This document shows, in pieces, positions 54,085 to 63,850 of a DNA stretch of 64,000 nt (within the stretch, counting starts at the first letter, position 1; every line of letters starts with the position of its first letter). This stretch comes from Aegilops tauschii subsp. strangulata (Eukaryota > Streptophyta > Magnoliopsida > Poales > Poaceae): assembly GCF_002575655.3 (NCBI RefSeq), contig NC_053040.3, positions 362,326,267 through 362,390,266 of the forward strand. Direction: 5' to 3'. Below the pieces are notes generated by a model. That model saw only the letters and a program-made list of their open reading frames with translations, did no database searches and was not told the origin of the DNA. A program made the position numbers and the translations under genes.

Positions 54085-55300
54085 ACCATAACCAGTACTG
54101 TGGTACCAGAATAAACATAGCTGTGTATGGAGCCAAATTGAGACATTTATATAGCTTACAAAAATTAACCCATAGGAAGTTGTGTCAATTTTTTCCGGCT
54201 CAGCATTGTACAAAACACGGAAACCTTTTTTTTACCTAGCGCGGGGACTAAATAAAATCATAAAGCGACTTCTACTTATCCTCTAATAAAAACTCTACGT
54301 AAGCGGTGGTTTGTTTTGTTCATTATTTATAGATCTGTTTTATTTTTTTTTGAACATTTTCTAAAATTTCCTGTAATTTTTTTTCAAATTCTCGAATATG
54401 TTTTGAATACTCGATTTTTTTTTAAATGATGAACATTTATTTGAAATCATATTTTTTTAAATATGCGACCATTTTTGAAGTCATGAACATTTTATGATTT
54501 CCTGAATGTTTTTTGACTTCACTAACAGTTTATGATTTGTCAAAAAAGTAAAATTAAAACTCACAACTTTTAGAAACTCATAACCCGAATTAATTTAAAG
54601 AAGAAGAAAAGGCAGAAACGGAAAAGGTAAAAAGCAAAATGGAAAATAGGGGGCGGCACGACCTGCACATAGGCCAGCCCATTACCGTGTGCGCGCTTGC
54701 TATAACAGAGGAAAAAAGGGAGGGAAAGGGGGATCAGAATAGAGGCATTTACCATAACCAGTACTGTGGAACCAGAATAAATATAGTTATGTATGGAGAC
54801 AAAATAGAGACATTTAGCTTACAAAAACTAACCCATAGGAAGCTGTCGCAATTTATCTCGGCTGAGTGTTGTACGAAACATGAAAACCTTTTTTTACCTG
54901 ACACGGGGACTAAATAAAATCATAAAATGACCTCTACATATCCTCTTATAAACCCTGTACGTGAGCGACGGTCCATTTTGTTCATTATTTATAGATCTAT
55001 TTTAATTTTTGAAAATTTTCTAAAATTTCTTGTACATTTGTTTCAAATTCTCAATATCTATTTAACACTTCATTATTTTTTAGAAATGATGAATATTTAT
55101 TTGAAATCATAATTTTTTTATAATATGCAAACAATTTTTGAAATCATGAACATTTTATGAGTTCCTGAATATTTTTTGACTTCACAAACAGTTTATTATT
55201 TATCAAAAAAAAATTAAAACTCGCAACTTTTGGAAATTTGGGACTTTTGGGAAAACCAAATTAATTAAAAGAAGAAAAAACAAAGCCAGAAATGAAAAGG
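54085..55300 (+). repeat. Direct tandem duplication, period 666 bp
   Basis: ACCATAACCAGTACTGTGG starts at 54085 and again at 54751. The two copies stay aligned for more than 500 bp through AACCCATAGGAAG, GGGGACTAAATAAAATCATAAA and TTGTTCATTATTTATAGATC. Copy 2 ends where the large palindrome begins. Confidence 0.85.
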
Positions 55301-55318
55301 GAAAATCAACGCAAATGT

Positions 55319-56121
55319 TAACGCCCACACGTGTGGCACTAAGCAACATGACCCAAACGCCTACAGTACCATTTATTTTGCCACATCAAAATAGATGACA
55401 TCAGCAGGAATCTTTTTGGTTTCCGGCTTAAAAAAGTTTATCTCCTAATTAAAAAATTCAACTAAAAATCCGTTTTCACCATTAAATCTGTCTCGACGAG
55501 ATCTTCAAAACTAGATTCGATGTTGATATGTTTCGACAAAATTTTTTTGGCCAAAAGTTGCCATGATGTTTACACTGTACTTGCCATAGTGTTATACTAA
55601 AGTTGCCATGTGGCAATTTTAGTTTATAGAGCATGACAATTTTAGTATTTTGACCATGACAATTCCAGTACTTTGACCATGAAAATTAATTTTTGTATGA
55701 ACCATGGCAATTTTAAGTGCATGTACCATGGAAACTTTAGTTTATTGTTCATGGCAAGTCTAGTTTCTTAATTCTCTGTTTTATAATATGTCAAAATTTA
55801 CTTTTAAATGTAAAAGAAAATAGCTGAAACATACCATTGCAACTGCAGTGTAAACACTATGGCAATTCATGTGCAATAGACATGGCAACTTTTAAAAGTC
55901 ATCAAAACATATTGATATGAGATCTAGTTTCGAAGATTTCGTCGTGATGGATTTAATGGTGAAAATGGATCTTCAATCGGATTTTTTATTAAAGAGATAA
56001 AATAGTTTAAAAACTGGAAATCCAAAAATATTCCCACATGCATGCATGCGGTGACGTGGCGTAGTCTGTGTGTTATAGGACGTGTGGGCGAGTGTCGCTC
56101 CCACCACACGTGTGGGCGTTA
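55319..56121 (+). mobile_element. Foldback-like element, copy 1 (left palindrome arm)
   Basis: It starts TAACGCCCACACGTGTGG and ends with the mirror CCACACGTGTGGGCGTTA. Blocks near the left end (TTTTCACCATTAAATC, GATCTTCAAAACTAGAT) are mirrored near the right end (GATCTAGTTTCGAAGATTTC, GATTTAATGGTGAAAA). It is non-coding. The long imperfect inverted ends suggest a Mutator or foldback type; the superfamily is not established. Confidence 0.7.
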
Positions 56122-56467
56122 TCAGCGTCCATAAAAAAAGAAAGACATCAATCTTTACCTAATAATAAAAGGCTAACGCTTCTGGTCCTCTGTCATGGCA
56201 ATTGCCACCGAAATTGCCATAAAATTAACCACTATGTCATCCATAAGTGAGGAAAAACGATTCTTTATTTTCAAAATCACCGCCTGGTTGTATTCTTATA
56301 TACTGATACACCACATGTAACACAAGTGCACAGACAGCCTAATGGCTGAGTTGTTAGTCCACAACCATGCTTTTTAACTTTGTTATAGCAAACGCACGCA
56401 CGGGAATGGGCTGGCCCATGTGCGGGTCGTGCCGCCCCCTGTTTTCTGTTTTGCTTTTGGACGCTGA

Positions 56468-57252
56468 TAACGCTCACACGTGTGGTGGGAGCGACACCCC
56501 CTCACATGTCCTATAACACATAGATTACGCCACGTCATCGCATGCATGCATGTAGGAATTTTTTTAGATTTCTAGTTTTTAAACTATTTTATCTCTTTAA
56601 TGAAAAATCCATTTTCACTATTAAATCCATCGCGACGAGATCTTCGAAACTGGATCTCATATCAATATGTTTCGACGACTTTTAAAAGTTGCCATGTCTA
56701 TTGCACATGAATTTTCATAGTGTTTACACTGAAATTCCCATGATATATTTCAGCTATTTCCTTCTACATTTAAAAGTAAATTTTGACATATTATAAAACG
56801 GAGAATTATGAAACTAGACTTTCCATGGACCATAAACTAAAATTTCCATGATACATGCACTTAAAATTGCCATGGTTATCCAAAAATTAATTTTCATGGT
56901 CAAAGTACTGGAATTGCCATGATCAAAATACTAAAATTGCCATGCTCTATAAATAATTGCCACATGGCAACTTTAGTGTAACACTATGGCAAGTACAGTG
57001 TAAACATCATGGCAACTTTTGGTCAAAAAAAATTTCGTCGAAACATATCAACATAGAATCTAGTTTTGAAGATCTCGTCGAGACAGATTTAATGGTGAAA
57101 ACTGATTTTTAATTTGATTTTTTAATTAGGAGATAAAAATTTAAGCCGAAACTAAAAAGATTTCTGCTGATGTCATCTGTTTTGATGTGGTAAAATGAAT
57201 GGTACTGTAGGCGTTTGGGCCATGTTGCTTCGTGCCACAAGTGTGGGCGTTA
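56468..57252 (-). mobile_element. Foldback-like element, copy 2 (right palindrome arm)
   Basis: Reverse-complement partner of 55319-56121, with scattered substitutions and small indels. It starts TAACGCTCACACGTGTGG and ends GTGTGGGCGTTA. Confidence 0.7.
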
Positions 57253-57289
57253 ACATTTGCGTTTCTTATTAATGTTTCTTTTTCGAGCA

Positions 57290-57480
57290 GGTTACTGGGC
57301 CGGACCGCCACGCGTCACTAACGAGCGTTAGTAGCCCCAACCGGCGCTTAGAACAGCGTGGATTAGGAAGTCCCATCGGGAGCTCCTATTCGCCGCGTTC
57401 TGCGGCAAGTAGTCATCCCTTCGCACAGGGCGCGCGCAACTGGGCCGGCCCATTCGAGTTGAACTGAAGCGAGAATGGTA
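57290..57480. repeat. GC island with GGGCCGGCCCA-type motif
   Basis: Contains CTGGGCCGGACCGCC (57296) and CTGGGCCGGCCCATTCG (57440), with GCGCGCGC words. It precedes a tRNA-like box, as at 59200-59460 and 61690-61935. Confidence 0.55.
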
Positions 57481-57498
57481 AAAAATAATGTGACGCGG

Positions 57499-57567
57499 GA
57501 GCTGGGATTCAAACTCCAGACCAACTGCTTGTGCATGTATTAGGACAACCAATCCATCGGGTCACTG
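57499..57567 (-). other. tRNA-like box, module b
   Basis: On the minus strand GACCCGATGGATTGGTTG (A-box-like) and GGAGTTTGAATCCCAG (B-box-like) are spaced as in a tRNA. A run of six T lies about 20 nt after the B-box. The acceptor stem is not complementary. Confidence 0.45.
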
Positions 57568-57599
57568 TTTTTGACATACTGAGCAGAGGGATCTAAAAA

Positions 57600-58950
57600 G
57601 AACTTTCTTCCATGGCGGAAGCTGAACATTACTTAAAAAATTGCAAACAATGTTACAAATTTCAAACATTTTATTGATGATACGAATAAATTAAGAAACG
57701 CGGATAAATTTCTCATCATCTTTTTAAACTACGAAGAATTTTTCAAATACTGGAACATTTTTCAAACAAAACTCGGAAAATGGTACGTTTTTTGAAATTT
57801 TGAACAATTTATTTAAAATTTATCATTTTCTAAAATTATAGAACATTTTTGAAAACATAAACATTTTCCAGAACATTTTTGGAAAACGTAATTTTTATTG
57901 AATTGGTGAACAAAATTTTAAATTCAGAACAATTTTTTAAACTTCTAATGGAATTTGAAAAGGAGCACATTTTTATATACATGACCAAACGGTTATAATG
58001 GAAAAAATTCTAATGCTTCGAACATTTTTTATATAGGTGAACATTTTTCAGCTGCGTAAACTGAACATGAGTTAAAAAATTGCAAACAGTGTTTCAAATT
58101 TCAAACACTTTATTCAAGTTACGAATAAATTAACAAACGTGAATAATTTTTTAAATTTCTCATCATATTTTGAAACTATGAAGATTTTTTCAAATTATGG
58201 AACAGTTTTTGAAAAGGTAAAGATTTTTCAAATTGGTAGACAAAACTCGAAAAATGGAACATCTTTGCAAAACAATTTACTAAACTCCAACATTTTCTAA
58301 TTTTTTAGAACATTTTTTAAAACATGAACAATTTCCTGAACATTTTTGGAAACGTGTTTTTTTAATTGGTGAACAAAAATATAAAACGGGGACTACTTTT
58401 TAAATTCAGAACATTTTTTAGACAGAGAACAATTGAAAAATCCTAAACAATTTTTAAAAGGATAATTTTTTATATACGTGAACAAATAGTTGAAACGGAA
58501 ACTTTTTTCTAATCCTCCGAACATTTTTTAAAAGTGTGAACAAAATTTGGAAATGGGAATAACTTTTGAAATTCAGAACAAAATTTTGAAGCTGAGAACA
58601 ATTTGAAAATCCCAAACATGAACTTTTATAATTTGCAAACGATTTTGGAAAAGACGAACATATTTTAAATTTGTAAGCAAATTAAGAAAACTGGAATATC
58701 TTTTGAAAATCATGAACAATTTTTGAAATTATGAGAAAAAATTCAAAACCTGAACATTTTAAGTAATTCCCCAAATATTTTCTGAATTTTGAACAAATTT
58801 CGAAAACGTGAACATATTTTGAATTTGTGAACAAATTATGCAAACAGCGACATTTTTTGAAAGTCACGAAGATTTTTTGAAATTATGTTTTTTTTCTAAA
58901 GAACGAACATTTCATCCAACTCCCTGAATATTATTTGGATTTCTGAACAA
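57600..58950. repeat. AT-rich array of GAACATTTTT words
   Basis: GAACATTTTTGAAA, TTGTGAACAAA and close variants recur dozens of times with irregular spacing over 1.3 kb. AACTGAAC-CATGAGTTAAAAAATTGCAAACA-like text occurs at 57624 and again at 58060, suggesting an internal direct duplication of about 430 bp. No coding signal. Confidence 0.7.
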
Positions 58951-58959
58951 ATAAAAGTA

Positions 58960-59450
58960 AAGTTCTTCTTAAAAGAAAAATAAATTTGAAAAGGCAAAAA
59001 GAAAAGTGAAAGGAAATAAAAAAGAAAAGCAAAGCAAAGCAAAGAAAAACAGTAAAAATAAAATATAATACGAAAATAAAAATATAAAGCACATAAAAAG
59101 AATTAAAACCGTTCAGGATAATTCTAGGAGGTTCCAAACCGGAAATAACCGGCTGGAAACATCTAGAACGTTCCCAAAACCGGAAATACCAAGCTTCTGT
59201 ACAGCTGCAAATTGGGCCGGCCCATTGTGTTCGGTACCGATCGCTGCCTGTGCGTTGCGGCGACACTTTGCCGCAACGTGCGGCAAATAGGAAAAGCCAG
59301 TCCCATCGCTGGCTTCCACTGGAGCTCCTATACGGCGCTGCAGGCGCCCGTTCGCGCTCCTGGCGCCTGCAGCGCCCCACGCTGGGCCGGCCCACTAACC
59401 GTGGTGACCAGTGAACGCAAAAATCTCGCCCAAAAAAAAATGGAAAATAG
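58960..59450 (+). repeat. Purine tract and GC island with perfect 15-bp hairpin
   Basis: An A/G-rich tract (58960-59100) and a TTCCCAAAACCGGAAATACC block lead into a GC island with GGGCCGGCCCA at 59215 and 59383. A perfect inverted repeat, GGCGCTGCAGGCGCC with its mirror, lies at 59334-59376. Confidence 0.65.
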
Positions 59451-59460
59451 TAATGCTCTA

Positions 59461-59526
59461 TACAGGATTCGAACTTATTACATCGTGTTGACATACAAGT
59501 GCCACTAGCCGGACAAGCTACTTGCC
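59461..59526 (-). other. tRNA-like box, module c
   Basis: On the minus strand GTCCGGCTAGTGGCACTTG (A-box-like) and AAGTTCGAATCCTG (close to the B-box consensus) are about 40 bp apart. A run of nine T begins roughly 30 nt beyond. No acceptor stem. Confidence 0.5.
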
Positions 59527-59599
59527 ATTGTAGATTAGTACAAGAGGCGAAAGCATAATAACAGGGCTGCAGCGCTATTTTATTCATCTACTGTACCAC

Positions 59600-60225
59600 T
59601 TCATTTTTTTTGAATTAATTGAAAAAAAGATCGTGATTTTGAAAAAAGTTTTCATCGATTTTGCAAAAAGGTTCGCCGATTTTGAAAAAAAGTTCATCAA
59701 ATATGAAACAAAAGTCATCGATTTTAAAAAAAATTCACCGGATTTCACAAAAGTTCATTGAATTCTAAAAAGTTCATTGAATTTGAAAAAGTTCATCGGA
59801 TATACAAAAAAGTTCACAAGATTTGAAAAAAATTCACCGAATTCGAAAAAAGTTGACCGGATTTCGAAAAAAGTTCACCGAATTTAAGAATAGTTCATTG
59901 ATTTTGAACAAAACTTCATCAAATCCAAAAAAAGTTCACCGAATGCCAAAAAATACAATTAGAAAAAAAACTCAGGCGAATTTGAATTTTTCTTTAAAAA
60001 AATCTTGCGCATTTAAGAAAAAAGGAAAATAAAAGAAAAAAGGAAAATAAAAGAAAAAAGGGAAAGCTTCGCGAACAGAAAGGAATAAAAAGGTGGAAAG
60101 AAGAGAGATTGCATGACCCATGGTGCTGTCGTAGTGGTTGCTTCGATTTGCTTTCTATTGAGTGGTCCCTGTTTCCTATTTGGCGCCCGCTGCGCCCGTT
60201 ACTGTGTTAATCGCAAACCGGATTT
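59600..60225 (+). repeat. GTTCAYCGA-TTTGAAAAAA array, duplication copy 1
   Basis: AAGTTCACCGAATTTGAAAAA-type units recur about every 20 bp to 59950. A purine tract, an AGCTTCGCGAACAG block and a GGCGCCCGCTGCGCCCG block follow. From about 59770 this is repeated at 60226-60664. Confidence 0.75.
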
Positions 60226-60664
60226 CAAAAAAAGTTCATTGAATTTGAAAAAGTTCATCGGATATACAAAAAAGTTCACCAGATTTGAAAAAAAAATCAC
60301 CGAATTCGAAAAAAGTTCACCGGGTTTGGAAAAAAGTTCACCGAATTTAAAAAAAGTTCATTGATTTTGAACAAAACTTCATCAAATCCAAAAAAAGTTC
60401 ACCGAATGCCAAAAAATACAATTAGAAAAAAAACTCAGGCGAATTTGAATTTTTCTTTAAAAAAATCTTGCGCATTTAAGGAAAAAGGAAAATAAGACAA
60501 AAAAGGGAAAGCTTCGCGAACAGAAAGGAATAAAAAGGTGGAGAGAAGAGAGATTGCATGACCCATGGTGCTGTCGTAGCGGTTGCTTCGATTTGCTTTC
60601 TATTGAGTGGTCGCTGTTTCCTATTTGGCGCCCGCTGCGCCCGTTACTATGTTAATCGCAAACC
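60226..60664 (+). repeat. Tandem duplication, copy 2 (period about 445-463 bp)
   Basis: Repeats 59770-60218 almost word for word: TTGAACAAAACTTCATCAAATCC at 60367 against 59904, and GGGAAAGCTTCGCGAAC at 60505 against 60060. An 18-bp deletion in the purine tract accounts for the change in period. Confidence 0.85.
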
Positions 60665-60751
60665 GACGCACACCCCCAACTCCGACTTGGGCCAGCCCGT
60701 TTTAGTTTTTTGTGTGTGTTAAAACTGCAATTTCTGCAAAAACACGGGCAT

Positions 60752-60813
60752 GGTGACTCGAAGCAAGGACCTCTTATACTAGAGTAAGTGGACTAACCAC
60801 GCGGCCACAACGA
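60752..60813 (-). other. tRNA-like box, module d
   Basis: On the minus strand GTGGCCGCGTGGTTAGTCC (A-box-like) and CCTTGCTTCGAGTCACC (B-box-like) are spaced as in a tRNA. A run of five T follows about 15 nt after. No acceptor stem. Confidence 0.5.
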
Positions 60814-60894
60814 CCTTGTTTGATAACTTCTCGCTTTTATTTTATTTCTACTTTCGTACCTTTCCGTTTTCATTTTTCATTTTTCTTTTCTTAA

Positions 60895-61380
60895 ATTCGT
60901 GAACCTTTTGAAGATTGATGAACTTTTTTTCAAAATTAGTGAACTTTTTTAAGTTTTCTGTGAACTTTTTCTCAAAATCAATGAACTTTCTTTAATTTTT
61001 TGTGAACTTTTTTCAGAATTTATGAACTTTTTTCAAAATCAATGAACATTTTTTCAAAAATAATGAACCTTTTTATAGTTTTGTGAACTTTTTTCAGATC
61101 CGATGATCTTTTTTCAATTTCGATGAACTTTTTTCAGATTCGATGAACTTTTTTCAAAATCCGATGAACTTTTTCAAATCGATGAACTTTTTTTCAAATT
61201 GATGAACTTTTTTTCAGATTCGATGAACTTTTTTTCCAATTTGATGAACCTTTTAAAAAAATTGATGAACTTTTTTCAAATTGAATGAACTTTAATCAGA
61301 TTCAATGAGCTTTTTTTTCAAATTTGATGAACTTTTGTCAAATTCGATGAACTTTTTTAAAATTCATGAAAAAATTCCTT
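60895..61380 (-). repeat. TGAACTTTTTTCA array (mirror of the 59.6-60.4 kb arrays)
   Basis: About two dozen units of GATGAACTTTTTTCAAATTC or near variants, about 20 bp each. This is the reverse complement of the unit at 59600-60420, so the arrays face each other. Confidence 0.8.
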
Positions 61381-61584
61381 TTTGCGAATTTTTTCCCATT
61401 GGTACAAACCTTTTTGAAAATATTTGATTTCTTTCAATTCACGGTTTTTATGAATGCTTTTTCAACTTTATGTTTTCTTTATTCAAATTAGTATAGTGGA
61501 TATATAATACTTGTATATATGTTTTAAGGTTTGTACTGACTGAGTGGACAAAAGATATTTTGTTCGACTAGTAATCAACTAACT

Positions 61585-61644
61585 GAGCGTGTCCCAGCGG
61601 TAACGCATGTAGGCATTCACATCGGTGGTCGCAGTTCGAATCTC
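61585..61644 (+). other. tRNA-like box, module e
   Basis: GTCCCAGCGGTAACGC (A-box-like) and GCAGTTCGAATCTC (B-box-like) lie about 38 bp apart. A run of seven T begins about 10 nt after the B-box. No acceptor stem. Confidence 0.5.
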
Positions 61645-61689
61645 TCTTCTCTCTTTTTTTCCCTTTCCTGCACGAATTGCTTTTTTGCA

Positions 61690-61935
61690 GCTTGCTGGGC
61701 CGGCCCATGCGGTGGGGCGCGCGGGCGCCAGCTACCTGTTCGGGCGCTTAAGGCGCCAAACAGGCCGGCCCAGCTCGAATCTGTGTCGCGCTGCTTTTTT
61801 GGTTCCTTTCCAGAAAAGAAAACGTAGAACGGGCCGGCCCAGCTCGGACTGCTGCATGCGCCCGTTTGCAGATTGCACTGTGACGGGCGCCTGCAGCGCC
61901 AAATAGGAATTGCGGGCTTCCACCTGCGAGTAGCT
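61690..61935 (-). repeat. GC island with three GGGCCGGCCCA-type motifs
   Basis: GGGCCGGCCC motifs at 61699 and 61832 and GGCCGGCCCA at 61763. GGCGCCTGCAGCGCC (61883) repeats the half-site of the perfect hairpin at 59362. A pyrimidine tract follows (61960-62170), the mirror of the purine tracts elsewhere. Confidence 0.65.
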
Positions 61936-61939
61936 CACT

Positions 61940-62560
61940 TTTGTTTCTTTTGGGCTGCTACGTTTTTTTTTCTTCGGTTCTTTTCTTTCGTTTTCTGTTT
62001 GGGTTTTTCTTCCTAAATTTTATTTACTTTTTTCTTCTTTTTCTTTTTTCTTCTCTCCCAGGTTTGGTTTCTCGATTAGTTTCTTTCGCTTTTTGTCTCA
62101 TGTTTTGTATTTCTCATTTTTCAGATTTGTTTATTGCTTTTGGTTTATTCCTTTCTCTTTTTTATTTTCCTTCTCCTTTTTGTGTATTATACAAAGAGCA
62201 CACCCGTGTATTTATAAAAAAAATCATCATACATTTAGCAAAATGTTCACCATATATTAACGAAATGTTCAATGCATTTTAATAAAATTTCACTGCTTAT
62301 TTAAAAAAAATCAACGTATATAAGAAAATGTTTCATGTGTATTTAACAATTGTTCATTGAATATCATAAAAATGTTTAATGTGTATTTAAATATTGTTCA
62401 GAGTATATCAAAAAAATGTTCAATGTGTATTTTCATATTGTTCAGCTTATATTTGAAAAATAGTTTTCAATGTATATTTAAAAATTGTTCATCGTATAAC
62501 TGAGTTTTCCAGGCATTTTATATGCATAATTCAAATTTGAACTACATGCACATGTTCTAA
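61940..62560 (-). repeat. Pyrimidine tract and AT-rich AATGTTCA array
   Basis: A T/C-rich tract (61950-62180) is followed by AAAATGTTCAATGTGTATTTAA-like units to about 62510. This is the mirrored order of the module at 52580-53170. Confidence 0.6.
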
Positions 62561-62937
62561 TGCAGAAAAATGGGTTGACATATGAAATGTGTGTCCTTGG
62601 GTGCATGCTTAGGTCCCATGCAAGAAATAAGAATAAAATTTAAACACCAGGACACTGTTGATTGCCGGCAAAACATTGAGATGCTTTGTTTTTAAGTTCT
62701 AGTAATCCAAAACTCGTCAGAAATTTATGAAATTTGGCATGCTATTATGGAATGGCATCCGTCATACTGTGGTATTTTTTGTGTCTATTTTAAAAGAAGG
62801 CGCACTCAAATAACAGTCAACAAAGACATTTTGAAACAAATAGCTGCCATTTTAACATCTCCTCCTTAAACATTGTGTATAATTTAAATTGTGTGCGTTC
62901 TGTTAACCATTCATGTACACCACGCGTTGCTCTTTTA
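62561..62937. other. No gene seen
   Basis: AT-rich sequence of unknown origin preceding the short ORF remnant. No transposon end is recognised. Confidence 0.35.
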
Positions 62938-63292
62938 ATGGCTAGGAGGTGTCGTGTGGACCCGCGCGAGCTCGTGTACATGCCAGTGCCAGCGCCCGTG
63001 CGTGCCCCTGCATCCACCGCGACGCCGGTCCCCGTGCGTTTGCCTGCACCCGCCGCGCCCGTGCTCATGCACGCCCCCCTCAGCGGCATGGGACGCCGCC
63101 GTCGACCACTACCTCGCAGCACTGCGAGTTGCCATCCTCCCGCACCCCGCTTGTCAATCGCGCGACGACATGATGTTTGATTTCCAAGTGAAGAACATTT
63201 TGTGCTGCCTTGAAGACATCAACAACAGCGTCCCGGAGGACGACAACGACAACGTTGGCGCGGCACGCCGCCTCCGCCGCCGCCGGAATTAG
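62938..63292 (+). pseudogene. Short ORF remnant of unknown function (about 118 codons)
   Basis: An ATG at 62938 opens MARRCRVDPRELVYMPVPAPV, proline-rich. After a probable frameshift near 63080 a second frame reads AAWDAAVDHYLAALRVAILPHP, then MMFDFQVKNILCCLEDINNSVPEDDNDN and an arginine-rich end before a TAG at 63290. The second part has balanced, globular-looking composition despite the GC-rich DNA, so I think it was once coding. I do not recognise the family. It may be a transposon accessory gene, since it lies between repeat fields. Confidence 0.4.
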
Positions 63293-63420
63293 TTTTTTGG
63301 GTTTAATACTGTATCTCGATCATATGAATATAAATTCACAGTGTGACTGAATGAAAAATATGGATTGAACGAACTTGCGTTTTTCTCTCCAATTTTCTTT
63401 AAAAAAAGTCAGGGGTTTTC
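63293..63420. other. Spacer
   Basis: A short AT-rich stretch after the ORF remnant; nothing recognised. Confidence 0.3.
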
Positions 63421-63850
63421 AAATATAAAACACTCATCGCAAAAGTTTTAGATAGAACACCCGTATGCAAACCGACAGCTTCCCCAGAAAGCCAATGAAA
63501 AATGTATCGAGTAGGATTTGTGCAGCTCTTCATCGCAAACGTTTTAGGTAGAACACCCGTATGCAAACCGACAGCTTCCCCAGTAAGCCAAGGGAAAATG
63601 TGCCGAGCAGGATTTGTGTAGCTCTTCATCGCAAACATTTTAGATAGGACACCTGTATGCAAAATGAGAGTTATGGTCTTCCCTAGTAAGCCAAGGGAAA
63701 ATTCGTCGCGCAGGAATTGTGCATCTCTTCAACATAAACGGTTTAGATTGAATACGATATGCAAAGCGAGACTTTGCCGCTAAGCCAAGGGAAAATTTGG
63801 CACGCAGGATTTGTACATCCCTTCAACGCACATGGTTTTTTCAGATGATC
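63421..63850. repeat. Tandem repeat, about 96 bp, five units
   Basis: CATCGCAAACGTTTTAG-like unit starts lie at 63435, 63531, 63627, 63730 and 63824. Each unit contains AGAACACCCGTATGCAAA, AGTAAGCCAAGGGAAAA and GCAGGATTTGTG. The first two periods are exactly 96 bp (32 codons), and a minus-strand frame stays open through them. Confidence 0.85.

Larger units (their letters stand above)
55309..57262. repeat. Two-kilobase palindrome whose arms are inverted repeats
   Basis: The outer edges ACGCAAATGTTAACGCCCAC and its mirror begin two arms of roughly 0.8 kb (55309-56132 and 56457-57262) that are reverse complements of each other, separated by about 324 bp. Each arm is also an imperfect inverted repeat of about 0.3 kb ends, both starting TAACGCCCACACGTGTGG. 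CATGGCAA and GCCATG words recur inside. The arms look like two copies, in opposite orientation, of one foldback- or Mutator-like element. No coding potential is seen. Confidence 0.85.

Noticed and set aside
53676..61644. Functional tRNA genes at the tRNA-like boxes
   Set aside because: No 7-bp acceptor stem can be formed and the arms are imperfect, so they are at most tRNA-derived or Pol III box-like.
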